A DNA stretch of 33,362 bases from Gammaproteobacteria bacterium (GCA_022823405.1 JAJDXD010000035.1:1-33362); one strand, 5' to 3'; positions 20,101 to 30,886 are shown, counted from the stretch's first letter. Notes: a model not told the origin generated them from the sequence alone. Program-made: numbers and translations.

Positions 20101-21388
20101 GTGCACGGTTCAGAAGCACCGGATGCTCACGAATCACCACCTCTTCGAGAATATCCCAAACTTCCGAACCTTCTTTCTCGATCACACTCTTCGCCCAGCG
20201 AATATTGGAGCGTTCGGGGTAGCGCCGATTCAGTTCACAGAAAACAAACGGTTTGAACAATTCAAGCGCCATCCGTTTTGGCAAGCCACACTGATGCAAC
20301 TTCAAGGTCGGGCCAACCACGATCACTGAACGGCCAGAATAGTCCACTCGTTTACCCAGCAGATTCTGTCGAAAGCGGCCCTGCTTACCCTTAATCGAAT
20401 CGGCTAGCGATTTAAGTTTCTGCTTATTCGCTCCGGTGATTGATTTGCCTCGCCGACCATTGTCCAACAATGCATCAACCGCTTCCTGAAGCATGCGTTT
20501 TTCGTTTCTGACAATAATATCAGGAGCATATAGATCAAGCAGTCGTTGAAGTCTGTTGTTGCGATTGATGACTCTGCGGTAAAGATCATTCAGGTCTGAA
20601 GTTGCAAATCTGCCAGCATCAAGCGGCACCAGCGGTCTCAGGTCAGGCGGCAAAATTGGCAGAACCTGAAGAATCATCCATTCCGGCTTATTTCCGGAAT
20701 AAATGAAGGACTCAATCAGCTTCAAACGCTTGGTCAGTTTCTTGATTTTGGTATCTGACTTGGTGTCATTGAGCTGCTCTCGCAAAAGGTCCGCTTCCTC
20801 TTCAAAATCAATACTGCGGATCAGGGTGCGAATGGCTTCAGCCCCCATACCCACTTCAAACTCACTTCCGTACTCTTCATACGCCTTGAGGTACTCTTCC
20901 TCGTTTAAGCAATGGCCACGCTCAAGCATGGTGTTTTCACCTGGGTCGATGACGACATAGGCTTCAAAGTACATGACCGTCTCAATCTGCCGCACGGTCA
21001 TGTCGAGCAGCAGTCCAAGCCTGGATGGCAGGCTCTTCAGAAACCAGATGTGAGCAACTGGACTCGCCAGTTCAATATGCCCCATACGCTCGCGACGAAC
21101 CTTGGAATTAGTGACCTCGACACCGCACTTTTCACACACAACTCCCTGGTGCTTTAAACGCTTGTACTTTCCACACTGGCACTCATTGTCCTTGACGGGT
21201 CCGAACAGCTTGGCACAAAACAAACCGTCGCGTTCAGGTTTGAAAGTCCTGTAGTTAATCGTCTCGGGCTTTCGTACTTCTCCATAGGACCAGCTTCGAA
21301 TCTTTTCTGGTGATGCCAATCCAATCCGGATCTCATCAAAGTCCTCGAGCCTTCCTGCCCGCTTCATCAAGTTATCAAGATTTCTCAT
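17108..21388 (-). CDS. rpoC: RNA polymerase beta-prime subunit
   Basis: Beta-prime, 1426 residues (E. coli 1407). Zinc site 1 has Cys70, Cys72, Cys85 and Cys88 as in E. coli. The catalytic magnesium motif NADFDGDQM is at about 460. Zinc site 2 comprises DLDCGTTEG and [17 protein letters not shown]. The bridge helix and trigger loop follow ([20 protein letters not shown]), then a sequence insertion in the trigger loop consistent with the gammaproteobacterial type, starting around [10 protein letters not shown]. It lies 46 bases after rpoB, and an intrinsic terminator lies downstream. Confidence 0.98.
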   Translation of the reverse strand: MRNLDNLMKRAGRLEDFDEIRIGLASPEKIRSWSYGEVRKPETINYRTFKPERDGLFCAKLFGPVKDNECQCGKYKRLKHQGVVCEKCGVEVTNSKVRRERMGHIELASPVAHIWFLKSLPSRLGLLLDMTVRQIETVMYFEAYVVIDPGENTMLERGHCLNEEEYLKAYEEYGSEFEVGMGAEAIRTLIRSIDFEEEADLLREQLNDTKSDTKIKKLTKRLKLIESFIYSGNKPEWMILQVLPILPPDLRPLVPLDAGRFATSDLNDLYRRVINRNNRLQRLLDLYAPDIIVRNEKRMLQEAVDALLDNGRRGKSITGANKQKLKSLADSIKGKQGRFRQNLLGKRVDYSGRSVIVVGPTLKLHQCGLPKRMALELFKPFVFCELNRRYPERSNIRWAKSVIEKEGSEVWDILEEVVIREHPVLLNRAPTLHRLGIQAFEPILVEGKAIQLHPLVCTPYNADFDGDQMAVHIPLTVESQIEARTLMMSTNNILSPANGEPIIVPSQDIVLGLYYLTREANNPKGHGKVFADVAEVRRAHDVGAISLHAGIRVKINERKKTNGEWSDERKFYDTTVGRALLSEILPDGMSFSLINRVLNKRAISEIVNECYRHVGLKETVVLADQLMYVGFDYAAKGGISICVDDIEIPEDKKEILEKADKEVEFVERQANNGLLTDGERYNKVVDIWGRASDKVAKAMMDKLSVETVIDQHGNEVEQKSFNPVHVMADSGARGSHAQIRQLAAMRGLMSKPDGTIIETPIKANFREGLDVLQYFISTHGARKGLADTALKTANSGYLTRRLIDVCQDLVVTDLDCGTTEGIKLEALVKGGEIVVPLASRILGRSTAEDLKSPTYGNVLVKAGEMITEKLIKQLEQHSIHRVKVRSPVTCQTKYGICATCYGRDLGRGHLVNRGEAVGVIAAQSIGEPGTQLTMRTFHMGGVAEREQTATGIIVKTKGTLEFDRVSYIRNTRGNLIVNTRSGEVKILDTNGIVAERYQVPYGAELFVEDGTSVLPDQSIASWDPHIHPIINEVGGIVKLENFVDSITVSQSTDDGNDEGSDRRPFFTVLDSKQKLMEDRPAIRLVDEQDQTVMFPKTNREVRYLLPTGAQVLVQHGSEVNVGDVLARIPHEYDSTRDITGGLPRVAELFEARKPKDPAVYARHSGSVSFGEETKGKIRLIITDEEGNEHKELIAKGRSFMVFDGETVERGEQIVDGAPVSSDILELKGVEELTAYIVKEVQEVYRLQGVAINDKHIEVIVRQMLRKVRIEEPGTTKFLPGELVERSYFEQVNEEIREAKELDPESEQEEAKAVRVLLGITKASLMTESFISAASFQETTRVLTDASVSGKVDKLRGLKENVIVGRLIPAGTGLVHHEERKRQRRQQLSLQTPEMEFEQGFQQSVARSPDDPESVIDPDRLFQTGVN

Positions 21389-21434
21389 TTTGCAACTCTC
21401 AATTCTGTCTACTTATTCTAATGAGTTCAATTCT

Positions 21435-24400
21435 TTACTTTGAATCTCTCATTTCGACATTTAGTCCAAGTGAACGGATTTCCTTCACTAGCACATTGAA
21501 TGATTCAGGTGTATTTGCCTCCATGCGGTGACGCCCCGCAACTATGTTTTCGTAAATTTTTGAACGGCCGAACATGTCATCTGACTTAACCGTCAGCATT
21601 TCCTGCAAGGTGTATGCCGCACCGTACGCTTCCAATGCCCAGACTTCCATTTCACCGAAGCGCTGGCCTCCGCCCATCGCCTTACCACCCAGTGGCTGCT
21701 GGGTCACAAGACTGTAAGGACCAGTCGAGCGTGCATGCATCTTCTCATCAACCAGGTGTGTCAATTTCAGCATGTACATGTAGCCGACTGTAACCGGGCG
21801 AGCAAATGGTTCACCGGTTCTTCCGTCATAAAGAGTAGCCTGACCGCTTTTGGGTAATCCGGCCAATTCCAGCATCTCCTTAACCTCAGCTTCCGTTGCT
21901 CCATCGAATACAGGTGTTGCCATCGGAAGTCCGTTGCGAAGGTTTTCCGAAAGTTCTATCACTTCGCGTGCATTCAGTGACTTCAGCAATGACTTTTCTG
22001 ATGGTGCTGTGTAAAAGGTCTGCAAGTGTTTTTTCATCTGCGGGCCTTTCACACCGGCATCAATCATCTCACCAATCTGACGACCGATTTCTTTGGATGC
22101 CCAGCCTAAGTGGGTTTCAAGAACCTGTCCAATGTTCATTCGGGATGGAACTCCCAAAGGGTTAAGAATAATGTCTACCGGCGTCCCATCTTCCAAGTGC
22201 GGCATGTCTTCGATCGGAACAATCTTTGAGATGACGCCCTTGTTACCGTGGCGTCCAGCCATTTTGTCACCTGGCTGCAGGCGGCGTTTGATCGCTACAA
22301 ACACTTTGACCCGTTTCAACACACCGGTCTTCAGATCATCACCTTCCTCGATTTTGTCGCGCTTGCTTTCGAACTCTTCATCATATTGCTGTCGCTTTCT
22401 CTCAATCAATCCCCTGATGGATTCAAATTGGCGAGCAACTTCGTCATCACGCACACGGATTTCAAACCACGCTTTGCGATGCAAGTTATCCAAATATTCC
22501 TTGGTAATTACATCGTCCTTGTTCAGCCCTTCTGGTCCACCTTCAGCGGTCTCTCCCACCAATAGCGCTTCAATTCGATCGAAAGCCGCTTTTTCTTCAA
22601 TTCTGAACTTATCATCCAGATCCTTGCGAGCGATATCAACTTCCATTGCGATGTTTTCCTCAGCACGACTATCGCGATCGACTCCCTCGCGCGTGAACAC
22701 TTGAACATCGATGACCGTGCCAGATGTGCCAGACGGCATCTTCAGCGAGGTATCCTTAATGTCAGACGCCTTTTCGCCAAAAATTGCAAACATCAACTTC
22801 TGTTCCGGTGTTGGCTGTACGTCACCCTTGGGTGAGACTTTACCGACCAGCACGTCGCCCGCAAATACTTCGGCACCATTGAAGATAATGCCAGAATCAT
22901 CCAACTTCGACAGCGCAGACTCCCTGACATTCGGAATGTCACGGGTGATTTCTTCTGGCCCAAGCCGTGTATCTCGCGCTTCGATGGAAAACTCTTCAAT
23001 ATGGACCGTGGTATAAACCTCATCCTGCACCAGACGCTCTGAAATCACAATTGAGTCTTCAAAGTTGTAACCACACCAGGCCATAAATGCGACTAGAATG
23101 TTCCTGCCGAGTGCCAATTCTCCCATATTGGTCGCTGGTCCATCGGCGATAGTGTCGCCCTTCTCAATCCGATCGCCAACATTGACCAGTGGACGTTGAT
23201 TGATTGTGGTGCTCTGGTTTGAGCGGCGATATTTAATGAGCGAATAAATATCCACACCAGAATCCTGATCGCTGGTTTCAGACTCGTCAGCTCGAATAAC
23301 AATTCTTCCACTGTCAACTGAATCTACCACACCACCTCTCAACGCAGAAACTGTTACTCCCGATTCAACACCGACTGTGCGCTCGGTACCCGTACCGATC
23401 AACGGTGTCTCGGTTTCTACAATTGGAACGGCCTGTCGCTGCATATTGGAGCCCATTAATGCACGGTTGGCATCATCGTGTTCCAGAAAAGGAATGCAAG
23501 CAGTTGCGATCGACACAATCTGTGCTGGAGCAACGTCAACATAATTAATCAGTTTGGGACTTGACAAGGTGAATTCATTGCCGCGTCTGCAGGGTACAAG
23601 GTCCTTGGTGAGTTGGCCCTTATCGCCTGACGCTACATTCGTCGGTGCAATGACGAAGTCTCCCTCTTCTATCGCGGACAGGTAATGTACATCCTCCAGA
23701 TTTTTTGAAACCTTGCCATTGACGACTTTTCGATATGGCGTTTCCAGAAAACCGTAGTTGTTGATGCGTGCGTACATCGCCAGTGAATTGATGAGACCAA
23801 TGTTTGGACCTTCTGGCGTCTCAATCGGACAAACCCGCCCATAGTGAGTAGGATGAACGTCCCGAACTTCAAACCCCGCGCGTTCACGCGAAAGTCCACC
23901 GGGTCCCAATGCCGTTACTCGACGTTTGTGTGTGACCTCAGACAATGGATTGGTTTGATCCATAAACTGCGACAACTGACTAGAGCGAAAGAACTCCCGC
24001 ACAACAGACGACACCGGTTTCGCATTAATCAGATCCTGAGGTGTTAAAGTGTCTACATCTACCTGGCTCAGGCGCTCCTTTACTGCTCGCTCAACCCTGC
24101 CGAGCCCGGTGCGAAACTGATTTTCAATCAACTCACCAACAGAGCGAACTCTACGATTGCCCAGATTATCAATATCATCAACGGTTTCCTTACCATCTTT
24201 CAAGTCAATTAGCAGTTTCATCACATCGACAATATCGGCCTCATCCAATACTGTTGAGTCATTTACCTCTTCTCTTTTCAGACGCCGAGACAGCTTCATG
24301 CGTCCTACCGATGACAGGTTGTATCTCAATGGCGAAAAGAACAATGTCTGGAACAGATACTCAGCTGCATCATTGGTCGGTGGATCACCAGGGCGCATGA

Positions 24401-25940
24401 TTCGATAGATGCGCCGTTTTGCATCAATTTCGTCTAGCGTTGGATCAATTCGTAATGTATCGGATACGTATGAGCCGCGATCAATATCGTTCGTATAAAT
24501 CGTTTGAATTTGTTTGATTCCTGCCATACGCAGTTTGCCAAACAACTCGCCCTCTTCGTCAAACACCTGATTGGCTTCAGCAACAGTTTCACCCTTTTTG
24601 AATTCGTCAGAAACGGTCAAAAGTTTGAGTTGGTAAATACCAGCGCCAAGCAACTTCTTCAGCGTATCGCCACCCGCTGCATAACGCTCGCCGCCTTTCA
24701 GAACAATTTCACCCGTATCGGATGCTGCGAGAACATCAGGGACGATTTTGCCATTCAGATATTCTTCTGGAACTTGAATACGCTTTATTCCAGATTCCTT
24801 TATACGAACCGCATCATCTGAAGTGACTCGATTGCCTGCTTTAACAAACACCTCATCATTACGGTTGCTGACCAGATCAAATTCAAAGACTGTACCAACT
24901 AAGCGTTCCGCTGAATCCAGCACCAACGATATATGCCCGTCTTTGCGCAAAGCGAAAGTCTCCATGACACCGCTGTCGCCATCAGATTTGATGTCTGTTG
25001 CACAAACTCGACCATTGAGAAATGATGCGGGAACATCGATTTGTCGAAGTCTTGAAGACGCTAACTTACGAGTGTCTGCCTGGTTGATGCGACGCCCCTT
25101 TTCAATTACAACCCTACCAGATCGCGTTTTAATATCGAAAGTGAGCACCAAACCACGCAACCTATTCGGGTCATCCAACAGCATCGTGACGGTACCGTTG
25201 TCATTGAGTTGAAACGAATCAAATTCGTAAAACGTACTCAGTATCTTGGCAGTGTCAAATCCCATCGCTCGCAACAGCATCGTGGCCGGCTCTTTCTTTT
25301 TTCGGTCGATTCGCATGTACAGCAGATCTTTGGCATCAAACTCAAAGTCCAGCCAGGAACCCCAGTACGGAATAATGCGGCAGTTGAAAAGAACCTTTCC
25401 AGAAGAATGGCTTTTGCCCTTGTCGTGATCCAAAAACACGCCGGGTGAACGATGCAACTGGGATACCACCACCCGTTCGGTTCCATTGATGATGAACGAA
25501 CTGCTCTCAGTCATTAAAGGGATTTCACCGATGTAAACGGCTTCGCTTTCCTTCACGTCAACGACAGACCTTTGCACATCTTCACCACCAGTACCTGAAT
25601 CCGCACTACGGTCGTAACTGACAAGTTTAAGTGTCGCCTTGAGAGGCGCAGTGAAGGTTAACCCACGTCGACGGCATTCAGTTTCGTCAAACTTGGGCGG
25701 GTCCAAACGGTATTCATCAAACTGCAATTCGATCAATCCATTTTGACTTGGAATTGGAAAGGCGGAGTTAAAGGCTGCTTGCAGGCCTACATTTTCCCGC
25801 TTCTGCGGGCGAACATCATCCTGCAAAAACTTCTTATAAGAACTCTTTTGAATTTCTAACAGATACGGAACTGGCAATACATCGGTACGCTTACCAAAAT
25901 TCTTTCGTATCCGTTTTTTTTCGGTGAAACTGTAGCTCAT
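21435..25940 (-). CDS. rpoB: RNA polymerase beta subunit, expanded
   Basis: Beta, 1501 residues, about 160 more than E. coli (1342). The frame is intact: [15 protein letters not shown] at 155-169, the rifampicin-pocket region [15 protein letters not shown] at 654-668, [36 protein letters not shown] and the C-terminal [16 protein letters not shown]. By hand alignment, 13 extra residues precede residue 194, and about 130 more lie between residues 263 and 480, where the beta2-lobe insertion module (E. coli about 225-343) is tandemly repeated. The residue matching E. coli Ser531 is Thr676. Catalytic regions look complete, so the enzyme should be functional. Confidence 0.98.
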   Translation of the reverse strand: MSYSFTEKKRIRKNFGKRTDVLPVPYLLEIQKSSYKKFLQDDVRPQKRENVGLQAAFNSAFPIPSQNGLIELQFDEYRLDPPKFDETECRRRGLTFTAPLKATLKLVSYDRSADSGTGGEDVQRSVVDVKESEAVYIGEIPLMTESSSFIINGTERVVVSQLHRSPGVFLDHDKGKSHSSGKVLFNCRIIPYWGSWLDFEFDAKDLLYMRIDRKKKEPATMLLRAMGFDTAKILSTFYEFDSFQLNDNGTVTMLLDDPNRLRGLVLTFDIKTRSGRVVIEKGRRINQADTRKLASSRLRQIDVPASFLNGRVCATDIKSDGDSGVMETFALRKDGHISLVLDSAERLVGTVFEFDLVSNRNDEVFVKAGNRVTSDDAVRIKESGIKRIQVPEEYLNGKIVPDVLAASDTGEIVLKGGERYAAGGDTLKKLLGAGIYQLKLLTVSDEFKKGETVAEANQVFDEEGELFGKLRMAGIKQIQTIYTNDIDRGSYVSDTLRIDPTLDEIDAKRRIYRIMRPGDPPTNDAAEYLFQTLFFSPLRYNLSSVGRMKLSRRLKREEVNDSTVLDEADIVDVMKLLIDLKDGKETVDDIDNLGNRRVRSVGELIENQFRTGLGRVERAVKERLSQVDVDTLTPQDLINAKPVSSVVREFFRSSQLSQFMDQTNPLSEVTHKRRVTALGPGGLSRERAGFEVRDVHPTHYGRVCPIETPEGPNIGLINSLAMYARINNYGFLETPYRKVVNGKVSKNLEDVHYLSAIEEGDFVIAPTNVASGDKGQLTKDLVPCRRGNEFTLSSPKLINYVDVAPAQIVSIATACIPFLEHDDANRALMGSNMQRQAVPIVETETPLIGTGTERTVGVESGVTVSALRGGVVDSVDSGRIVIRADESETSDQDSGVDIYSLIKYRRSNQSTTINQRPLVNVGDRIEKGDTIADGPATNMGELALGRNILVAFMAWCGYNFEDSIVISERLVQDEVYTTVHIEEFSIEARDTRLGPEEITRDIPNVRESALSKLDDSGIIFNGAEVFAGDVLVGKVSPKGDVQPTPEQKLMFAIFGEKASDIKDTSLKMPSGTSGTVIDVQVFTREGVDRDSRAEENIAMEVDIARKDLDDKFRIEEKAAFDRIEALLVGETAEGGPEGLNKDDVITKEYLDNLHRKAWFEIRVRDDEVARQFESIRGLIERKRQQYDEEFESKRDKIEEGDDLKTGVLKRVKVFVAIKRRLQPGDKMAGRHGNKGVISKIVPIEDMPHLEDGTPVDIILNPLGVPSRMNIGQVLETHLGWASKEIGRQIGEMIDAGVKGPQMKKHLQTFYTAPSEKSLLKSLNAREVIELSENLRNGLPMATPVFDGATEAEVKEMLELAGLPKSGQATLYDGRTGEPFARPVTVGYMYMLKLTHLVDEKMHARSTGPYSLVTQQPLGGKAMGGGQRFGEMEVWALEAYGAAYTLQEMLTVKSDDMFGRSKIYENIVAGRHRMEANTPESFNVLVKEIRSLGLNVEMRDSK
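24486..25202 (-). repeat. Tandemly repeated module inside rpoB
   Basis: Residues 247-485 of beta contain two full copies of one module about 86-87 residues apart. Copy 1 (about 246-328) has NRLRG, FDI, EKGRR and VPASFLNGR. Copy 2 (about 332-415) has ERLVG, FDL, KAGNR and VPEEYLNGK, then TGEIV. A further half copy ending at TIYTND follows. I count about 17 identities in 54 aligned positions between copies 1 and 2. E. coli has one such module here. Confidence 0.8.
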
Positions 25941-25993
25941 AGGGTATCAGGACGCATAGTCGGTTAGTTGCAAATTACAAATACGCGCGTGCA

Positions 25994-26018
25994 ACGGCTC
26001 TATCCCGGACAGAGCCGT
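25994..26018 (-). promoter_or_regulatory. Hairpin between rplL and rpoB
   Basis: A perfect 8-bp stem (ACGGCTCT against AGAGCCGT) with a 9-base loop lies in the 138-base rplL-rpoB gap. No U-run follows. In E. coli this gap holds a partial terminator (attenuator) and an RNase III processing site that lower rpoBC expression relative to the ribosomal proteins; by position this hairpin may have the same role. Confidence 0.55.
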
Positions 26019-26078
26019 CGACGAGGGAAATAACGCTCGAGGCGATGGTTTGAAATACCAGGCAGGCCAGGTAATCAG

Positions 26079-26462
26079 CTATTTGATTTCTGCTGAGCCG
26101 CCAGCTTCTTCGATTTCTTGCTTGAGTTTTTCAGCATCCTCCTTTGACATTCCTTCAAGAACCGTCGCTGGCAGTTTTTCCGTCAACTCCTTGGACTCTT
26201 TAAGTCCTAAGCCGGCTGCTGCTCGTACGACCTTGATGACGCCAATTTTCTTATCACCAGCGGAGGTCAAAGTAACAGTGAATTCGGTTTGTTCTTCTGC
26301 TTCTTCAGCCTGATCGGCTGCAGGCGCCGCCACTCCGGCAACTGCCACTGGCGCTGCAGCTGACACACCAAAATGATTTTCCATATCTTTGATCAGTTCG
26401 GACAGGTCTAATACTGACATTTCCGAGATTGCATCAATGATTTCTTGCCTTGATAAAGACAT
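26079..26462 (-). CDS. rplL: 50S ribosomal protein L7/L12
   Basis: L7/L12, 127 residues (E. coli 121), the multi-copy stalk protein that recruits translational GTPases. It has an N-terminal dimerisation helix ([20 protein letters not shown]), an alanine-rich hinge at about 34-52 ([17 protein letters not shown]) and the C-terminal factor-binding domain ([28 protein letters not shown]). It is preceded by GAGG 8 bases from the ATG. It lies between rplJ and rpoB. Confidence 0.98.
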   Translation of the reverse strand: MSLSRQEIIDAISEMSVLDLSELIKDMENHFGVSAAAPVAVAGVAAPAADQAEEAEEQTEFTVTLTSAGDKKIGVIKVVRAAAGLGLKESKELTEKLPATVLEGMSKEDAEKLKQEIEEAGGSAEIK

Positions 26463-26530
26463 AAATTTTCCCTCGTGGTGGATGTTAAGTTAATGATTTT
26501 CTGCTAAATTAATCGTTCAATAATGGAGAA

Positions 26531-27052
26531 CTATCCGCTCTTTGAATCTCTAATTGCAACCAGTGCGTAAAGTAGATTGGATGGCAAGGCGTTCAATGTT
26601 CGCATGAAATTCTGCATCGGTGCCGCCATGGTTCCAATCAGTGAAGATAGCAACACTTCCCGGCTAGGCAAGTCCGCTAACTGCTTGAGCTGTTCGGTGT
26701 CAACCAGTCTGCCCTGCATTGCACCGGTCTGCACCTTGAACAGGGGATTTGCTTTGGCAAACTCGTGAACCGTTTTGGCCGTCGCTACAGGATCTTCCGA
26801 CAATGCAATTGCGATCGGACCTGTGAAATGTTCAGACAGACATTCGAAATCTGTGTCTTCCACGGCCCTTTTGGCTAAGGTGTTCTTTACGATCTGAATC
26901 TGTACATTGGATTCACGAGCACTTCTACGCAAGGCGCTCATGCCAGCGACATCTACGCCGCGGTACTCTGCTAAAACAGCCAAACCCGCTGACTTGAAGT
27001 CGTTACGGACTTCGTCCACTATTTTGTGTTTACGCTGAAGATTTTCGTTCAT
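26531..27052 (-). CDS. rplJ: 50S ribosomal protein L10
   Basis: L10, 173 residues from the ATG at 27052 (E. coli 165), anchors the L7/L12 stalk to 23S rRNA and in E. coli represses its own operon. It has LAVLAEYRGVDVAGMSALRR, VQIQIVKNTLAKRAVEDTDF and HEFAKANPLFKV, then a C-terminal helix for L12 binding. A TTG one codon upstream is also possible. Only about 54 bases separate it from rplA, far less than the long L10 leader of E. coli. Confidence 0.97.
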   Translation of the reverse strand: MNENLQRKHKIVDEVRNDFKSAGLAVLAEYRGVDVAGMSALRRSARESNVQIQIVKNTLAKRAVEDTDFECLSEHFTGPIAIALSEDPVATAKTVHEFAKANPLFKVQTGAMQGRLVDTEQLKQLADLPSREVLLSSLIGTMAAPMQNFMRTLNALPSNLLYALVAIRDSKSG

Positions 27053-27106
27053 CAATACTAACTTCTTGTTTATATTAAGGTTTAGTTATTGCAAATTAAG
27101 CTGAAA

Positions 27107-27805
27107 CTAAATTCTGGCTAGTTCGACTGCATCAACTTTTACACCAGGTCCCATCGTAGTCGACAGCGAAACCTTGCGTATGAACTGTCCTTTTGCGGAG
27201 GCTGGCTGAGCCCGTTTGAGTGCGCGCAACAACTCCTTCAAATTTTCCGTTAATGCATCCGCCTCAAATGATGCTTTACCGATTCCGCAATGTACAATTC
27301 CAGCCTTGTCAATACGAAAGTCTACTTTACCCGCCTTGGCTTCCTGCACAGCCTGTGCGATATCGCTTCGCACGGTACCAGTTTTGGGATTTGGCATCAA
27401 TCCTCTCGGTCCAAGCTTACGTCCAACTCGCGCAACCAACTTCATTGCATCGGGTTCCGCAATACAGGAATCAAAATCGATTTTGTCGTTTTGAATGTCT
27501 TCGATAAGGTCTTCCAATCCTACAATATCAGCACCTGCATCCAAGGCTTCCTGAACTTTATCACCTGACGCAAATACTGCCACACGGACAGTCTTGCCAA
27601 GCCCGCGGGGAAGTAGCGCTGAGCCACGTACATTCTGATCTGATTTTCGGGCATCAACGCCAAGCAATACGGCAACTTCGACTGTTTCATCAAATTTTGC
27701 CGATGCGGTCTGCTTTACCAAACTGATTGCATCATCAACCGGATAGAACCTGCTGCGGTCCACCAACGCTTCAACTTGTTGACTTCTCTTGCTCGGTTTC
27801 GCCAT
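27107..27805 (-). CDS. rplA: 50S ribosomal protein L1
   Basis: L1, 232 residues (E. coli 234), forms the mobile stalk that moves E-site tRNA. It has KFDETVEVAVLLGVDARKSD, LPRGLGKTVRVAVFASGDK, GRKLGPRGLMPNPKTGTV and the C-terminal STTMGPGVKVD. It starts with ATG two bases after the rplK stop, the same rplKA arrangement as in E. coli. Confidence 0.98.
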   Translation of the reverse strand: MAKPSKRSQQVEALVDRSRFYPVDDAISLVKQTASAKFDETVEVAVLLGVDARKSDQNVRGSALLPRGLGKTVRVAVFASGDKVQEALDAGADIVGLEDLIEDIQNDKIDFDSCIAEPDAMKLVARVGRKLGPRGLMPNPKTGTVRSDIAQAVQEAKAGKVDFRIDKAGIVHCGIGKASFEADALTENLKELLRALKRAQPASAKGQFIRKVSLSTTMGPGVKVDAVELARI

Positions 27806-27807
27806 GT

Positions 27808-28239
27808 TTAACTCTCCCTGACTTCCAGGCCCATGCTTCTCGCACTACCGGCAATTGTGCGCATTGCCTGTTCAGTCTCGTAACTGTTTAAATCTGGATT
27901 TTTTATCGCCACGATTTCTTTCAACTGATCATGGGTGACAAACCCTACCTTGTCCCTATTGGGTTCAGCGCTACCCTTATCGACTCCCGCTGCTTTTTTC
28001 AATAGATGTGATGCTGGCGGAGTCTTTGTAATAAAAGAAAAGCTGCGGTCTGCATAAACGGTAATCACGACTGGAACCGGTGTACCATCTTCGAGATTCT
28101 GGGTCTTCGCATTAAATGCCTTGCAAAATTCCATGATGTTCAGGCCATGCTGTCCGAGTGCCGGTCCGACTGGTGGTCCGGGCTGGGCAGCTTTGGCTGC
28201 AACCTGCAACTTGATATAGGCTGTTACTTTTTTTGCCAT
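27808..28239 (-). CDS. rplK: 50S ribosomal protein L11
   Basis: L11, 143 residues (E. coli 142), at the GTPase-associated centre and required for RelA activation. It has [20 protein letters not shown] with [15 protein letters not shown], the thiostrepton-contact region with the conserved prolines, then the RNA-binding C-terminal domain with [13 protein letters not shown]. It follows nusG by 40 bases. Confidence 0.98.
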   Translation of the reverse strand: MAKKVTAYIKLQVAAKAAQPGPPVGPALGQHGLNIMEFCKAFNAKTQNLEDGTPVPVVITVYADRSFSFITKTPPASHLLKKAAGVDKGSAEPNRDKVGFVTHDQLKEIVAIKNPDLNSYETEQAMRTIAGSARSMGLEVRES

Positions 28240-28279
28240 AAATTGTTTTACCTACAGTCTATTTCGCCTACAAATGTAA

Positions 28280-28879
28280 TCAGTTCTTGGTTACCTGGCT
28301 AAAATCGAGTTCTACTGGGGTGGAACGCCCGAATATTGCCACAGATACCCGAAGTTTGCTTTTCTCGTAATTCACATCTTCGACTGTACCATTAAAGTCT
28401 TCAAAAGGCCCATCAATAACCCGAATCAGTTCACCCGGTTGAAAATAGAATCTCGGCCGCGGATTATTGGCTCCGGCCTGTACTTGTTCCTTAATGATCT
28501 GTGCCTCTCTTTCTGAAATCGGTGTTGGCTCCTTGCCGCCGATGAAACTGGAGACATGCGGGATACTATTGACCAGATGCCAGGATTCCGGTGTCATCTC
28601 CATTTCGATAAAAACATATCCCGGATAAAAATTACGTTCAGTCGTACGCTTCTGCCCGCTTCGCATTTCAACAATTTCTTCAGTTGGCACCAGAATATCG
28701 CCAAACATTTCTTCACTTTGATTGGTGCGAATGTAATGTTCAAGTGAGTTTTTCACGCGTTTTTCATGTCCTGAATACGTATGCAGAACATACCAACGCA
28801 TACTGTCAGAAGATTTAGCAGCAGCACTTCTTCCCAATGACTCGAAATTCTCTTCAGCAAATTTTTCTTCGTCTGTCAT
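28280..28879 (-). CDS. nusG: Transcription termination/antitermination factor NusG
   Basis: NusG, 199 residues (E. coli 181), binds the polymerase clamp and links it to Rho or to ribosomal S10. The NGN domain runs from about 27 (MRWYVLHTYSGHEKRVKNSL) to 140, with NFYPGYVFIEMEM, and the C-terminal KOW domain has GELIRVIDGPFEDFNGTVED. I keep the ATG at 28879 because GGAG lies 8 bases upstream. This gives a 26-residue acidic N-terminal extension. A second ATG at 28801 gives the usual N-terminus but has no visible ribosome-binding site. Confidence 0.96.
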   Translation of the reverse strand: MTDEEKFAEENFESLGRSAAAKSSDSMRWYVLHTYSGHEKRVKNSLEHYIRTNQSEEMFGDILVPTEEIVEMRSGQKRTTERNFYPGYVFIEMEMTPESWHLVNSIPHVSSFIGGKEPTPISEREAQIIKEQVQAGANNPRPRFYFQPGELIRVIDGPFEDFNGTVEDVNYEKSKLRVSVAIFGRSTPVELDFSQVTKN

Positions 28880-28882
28880 CCG

Positions 28883-29242
28883 TTACTCTCCAATCTGCAG
28901 CAACAGGTCGTAGATAACCCAAAACGAAATCTGATCAAGCAACCACAGGAAAAGACCGATCAGAATAACCATCAGAATGACAATCAGCGTATTCTGTACT
29001 GTGTCCCTACGAGTGGGCCAAACAATTTTCCGAAACTCGGATCGCGCACCCTTGGCAAAGGACCAAGCCTGTTGGCCTGGTCCCGAGGTCAATGCCAAAC
29101 CGGCAGCAAGCAGAATGCCGAGTACCAGTACCCCGACACGCATTAACTGAAGCGAACTTTCCAGGCTGTAAAATGCGGCAACTCCCGCTACCACCAGGAA
29201 AATAGCGCCTAGAATCTTTACCTTGTCAATCGCGTTTGCCAT
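28883..29242 (-). CDS. secE: Protein translocase subunit SecE
   Basis: SecE, 119 residues (E. coli 127), clamps SecY in the inner membrane. There are three hydrophobic segments (about 11-25, 34-51 and 87-112), the long form typical of gammaproteobacteria. The conserved amphipathic helix and hinge lie between helices 2 and 3 (FAKGARSEFRKIVWPTRRDT). Its stop is 3 bases from the nusG start, the standard secE-nusG pair. Confidence 0.97.
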   Translation of the reverse strand: MANAIDKVKILGAIFLVVAGVAAFYSLESSLQLMRVGVLVLGILLAAGLALTSGPGQQAWSFAKGARSEFRKIVWPTRRDTVQNTLIVILMVILIGLFLWLLDQISFWVIYDLLLQIGE

Positions 29243-29266
29243 CGTCGGGAATAGCCTGCATCAAAG

Positions 29267-29343
<77 letters not shown>

Positions 29344-29377
29344 TCAAGCTGACTGTCTTGTTTCCTACCGGAATGTG

Positions 29378-30568
29378 TTACTTGATTATCTTGGATACTA
29401 CGCCAGCACCAATGGTTCGTCCACCTTCACGAATGGCGAATCGGAGTCCTTCTTCCATTGCAATCGGCTTAATCAGACTGACCGTCATGTGCACATTATC
29501 GCCAGGCATTACAACCGCAACGTCAGCTGGCAGGGAAACACTCCCTGTTACGTCAGTGGTACGGAAATAAAACTGTGGTCGATAGCCGGCAGTGAAGTGT
29601 TTGTTTCGCCCACCTTCTTTTGGAGATAGGACATACACTTCTGCCTCAAAATCGGTATGCGGGTCGATAGAAGCCGGCTTTGCGAGTACCTGACCTCGCT
29701 CGACTTCGTTTTTCTTAGTGCCGCGCAACAGAACGCCAACATTATCACCAGCCCGGCCTTCATCAAGCAGCTTTCGAAACATTTCGACTCCCGTGGCGAC
29801 AGTCTTGGCTGTCGTTCTCAGTCCAACCATTTCGACAGGATCGCCCACGGTGACAATACCGCGCTCGACTCGTCCCGTAACCACAGTGCCGCGTCCGGAA
29901 ATTGAAAACACATCTTCAATCGGCATCAGGAAGTCACCATCAATGGCGCGTTCCGGTTCCGGAATGTAGTCATCAAGTGCTTCGGCCAATTTGATGATCG
30001 ACTGTATTCCGAGTTCGGTATCTTCACCTTCAAGCGCCTGAAGTGCACTACCAATAATAATTGGAGTGTCATCACCTGGAAAATCGTACTCGTTCAACAG
30101 ATCTCGAACTTCAAGGTCGACCAGTTCAAGCAGATCTTCATCGTCGACCATATCGGCCTTGTTCAAATACACCACGATATAGGGCACCCCAACCTGGCGA
30201 GCCAGCAGTACGTGCTCACGTGTTTGAGGTTCCGGGCCGTCAGCCGCAGAAACAACCAATACCGCACCATCCATCTGAGCGGCACCAGTGATCATGTTCT
30301 TGACATAGTCAGCGTGTCCCGGGCAGTCAACGTGCGCGTAGTGTCGAGCTTCAGATTCATACTCAACGTGCGCGGTGGCGATTGTGATTCCGCGCTCTCG
30401 TTCTTCAGGTGCGTTGTCAATATCTGCAAACGCCTTGACTTCTCCACCGTAGCGATCCGCCAAAACCTTGGTGATAGCGGCTGTCAGGGTGGTCTTTCCG
30501 TGATCAACGTGGCCAATGGTGCCTACGTTTACATGCGGCTTACTACGTTCAAATTTTTCTTTAGCCAA
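29378..30568 (-). CDS. tuf: Elongation factor Tu
   Basis: EF-Tu, 396 residues (E. coli 394), the GTPase that delivers aminoacyl-tRNA. G motifs: GHVDHGKT at 19-26, RGITI at 59-63, DCPGH at 81-85, NKAD at 136-139 (E. coli NKCD) and GSALQAL. Domains 2 and 3 are complete, ending GVVSKIIK. The start codon is TTG ([10 protein letters not shown]); no in-frame ATG exists between it and an upstream TAG. GAGG lies 10 bases ahead and AGGA two bases ahead. It is the only tuf in the window. Confidence 0.97.
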   Translation of the reverse strand: MAKEKFERSKPHVNVGTIGHVDHGKTTLTAAITKVLADRYGGEVKAFADIDNAPEERERGITIATAHVEYESEARHYAHVDCPGHADYVKNMITGAAQMDGAVLVVSAADGPEPQTREHVLLARQVGVPYIVVYLNKADMVDDEDLLELVDLEVRDLLNEYDFPGDDTPIIIGSALQALEGEDTELGIQSIIKLAEALDDYIPEPERAIDGDFLMPIEDVFSISGRGTVVTGRVERGIVTVGDPVEMVGLRTTAKTVATGVEMFRKLLDEGRAGDNVGVLLRGTKKNEVERGQVLAKPASIDPHTDFEAEVYVLSPKEGGRNKHFTAGYRPQFYFRTTDVTGSVSLPADVAVVMPGDNVHMTVSLIKPIAMEEGLRFAIREGGRTIGAGVVSKIIK

Positions 30569-30639
30569 TTTCCTATGACCTCGCTAATTTTCTAAAATGC
30601 CCAAAATGACTGATTAAAAATGTAACCCGATAATGACAC

Positions 30640-30715
<76 letters not shown>

Positions 30716-30767
30716 ATCCGGTTTAATGGCTCCGTTTGACTTCTCAGGGTTCAAATACAAATTCCAC

Positions 30768-30841
30768 TGGAGCGGGCGATGGGAATCGAACCCACATCAT
30801 CAGCTTGGAAGGCTGAGGTTCTGCCGTTGAACTACGCCCGC
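30768..30841 (-). tRNA. tRNA-Gly (TCC)
   Basis: A 74-base cloverleaf with acceptor GCGGGCG/CGCCCGC, anticodon stem CAGCC/AGCTG-type around CTTCCAA (anticodon TCC), T-loop TTCGATT and an encoded 3' CCA. It corresponds in position and specificity to glyT in the E. coli tyrU-glyT-thrT-tufB cluster. Confidence 0.97.
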
Positions 30842-30886
30842 GCAAACCTAGGTTTCAACTCCGTCTATCGATCCAAAATCATACGG

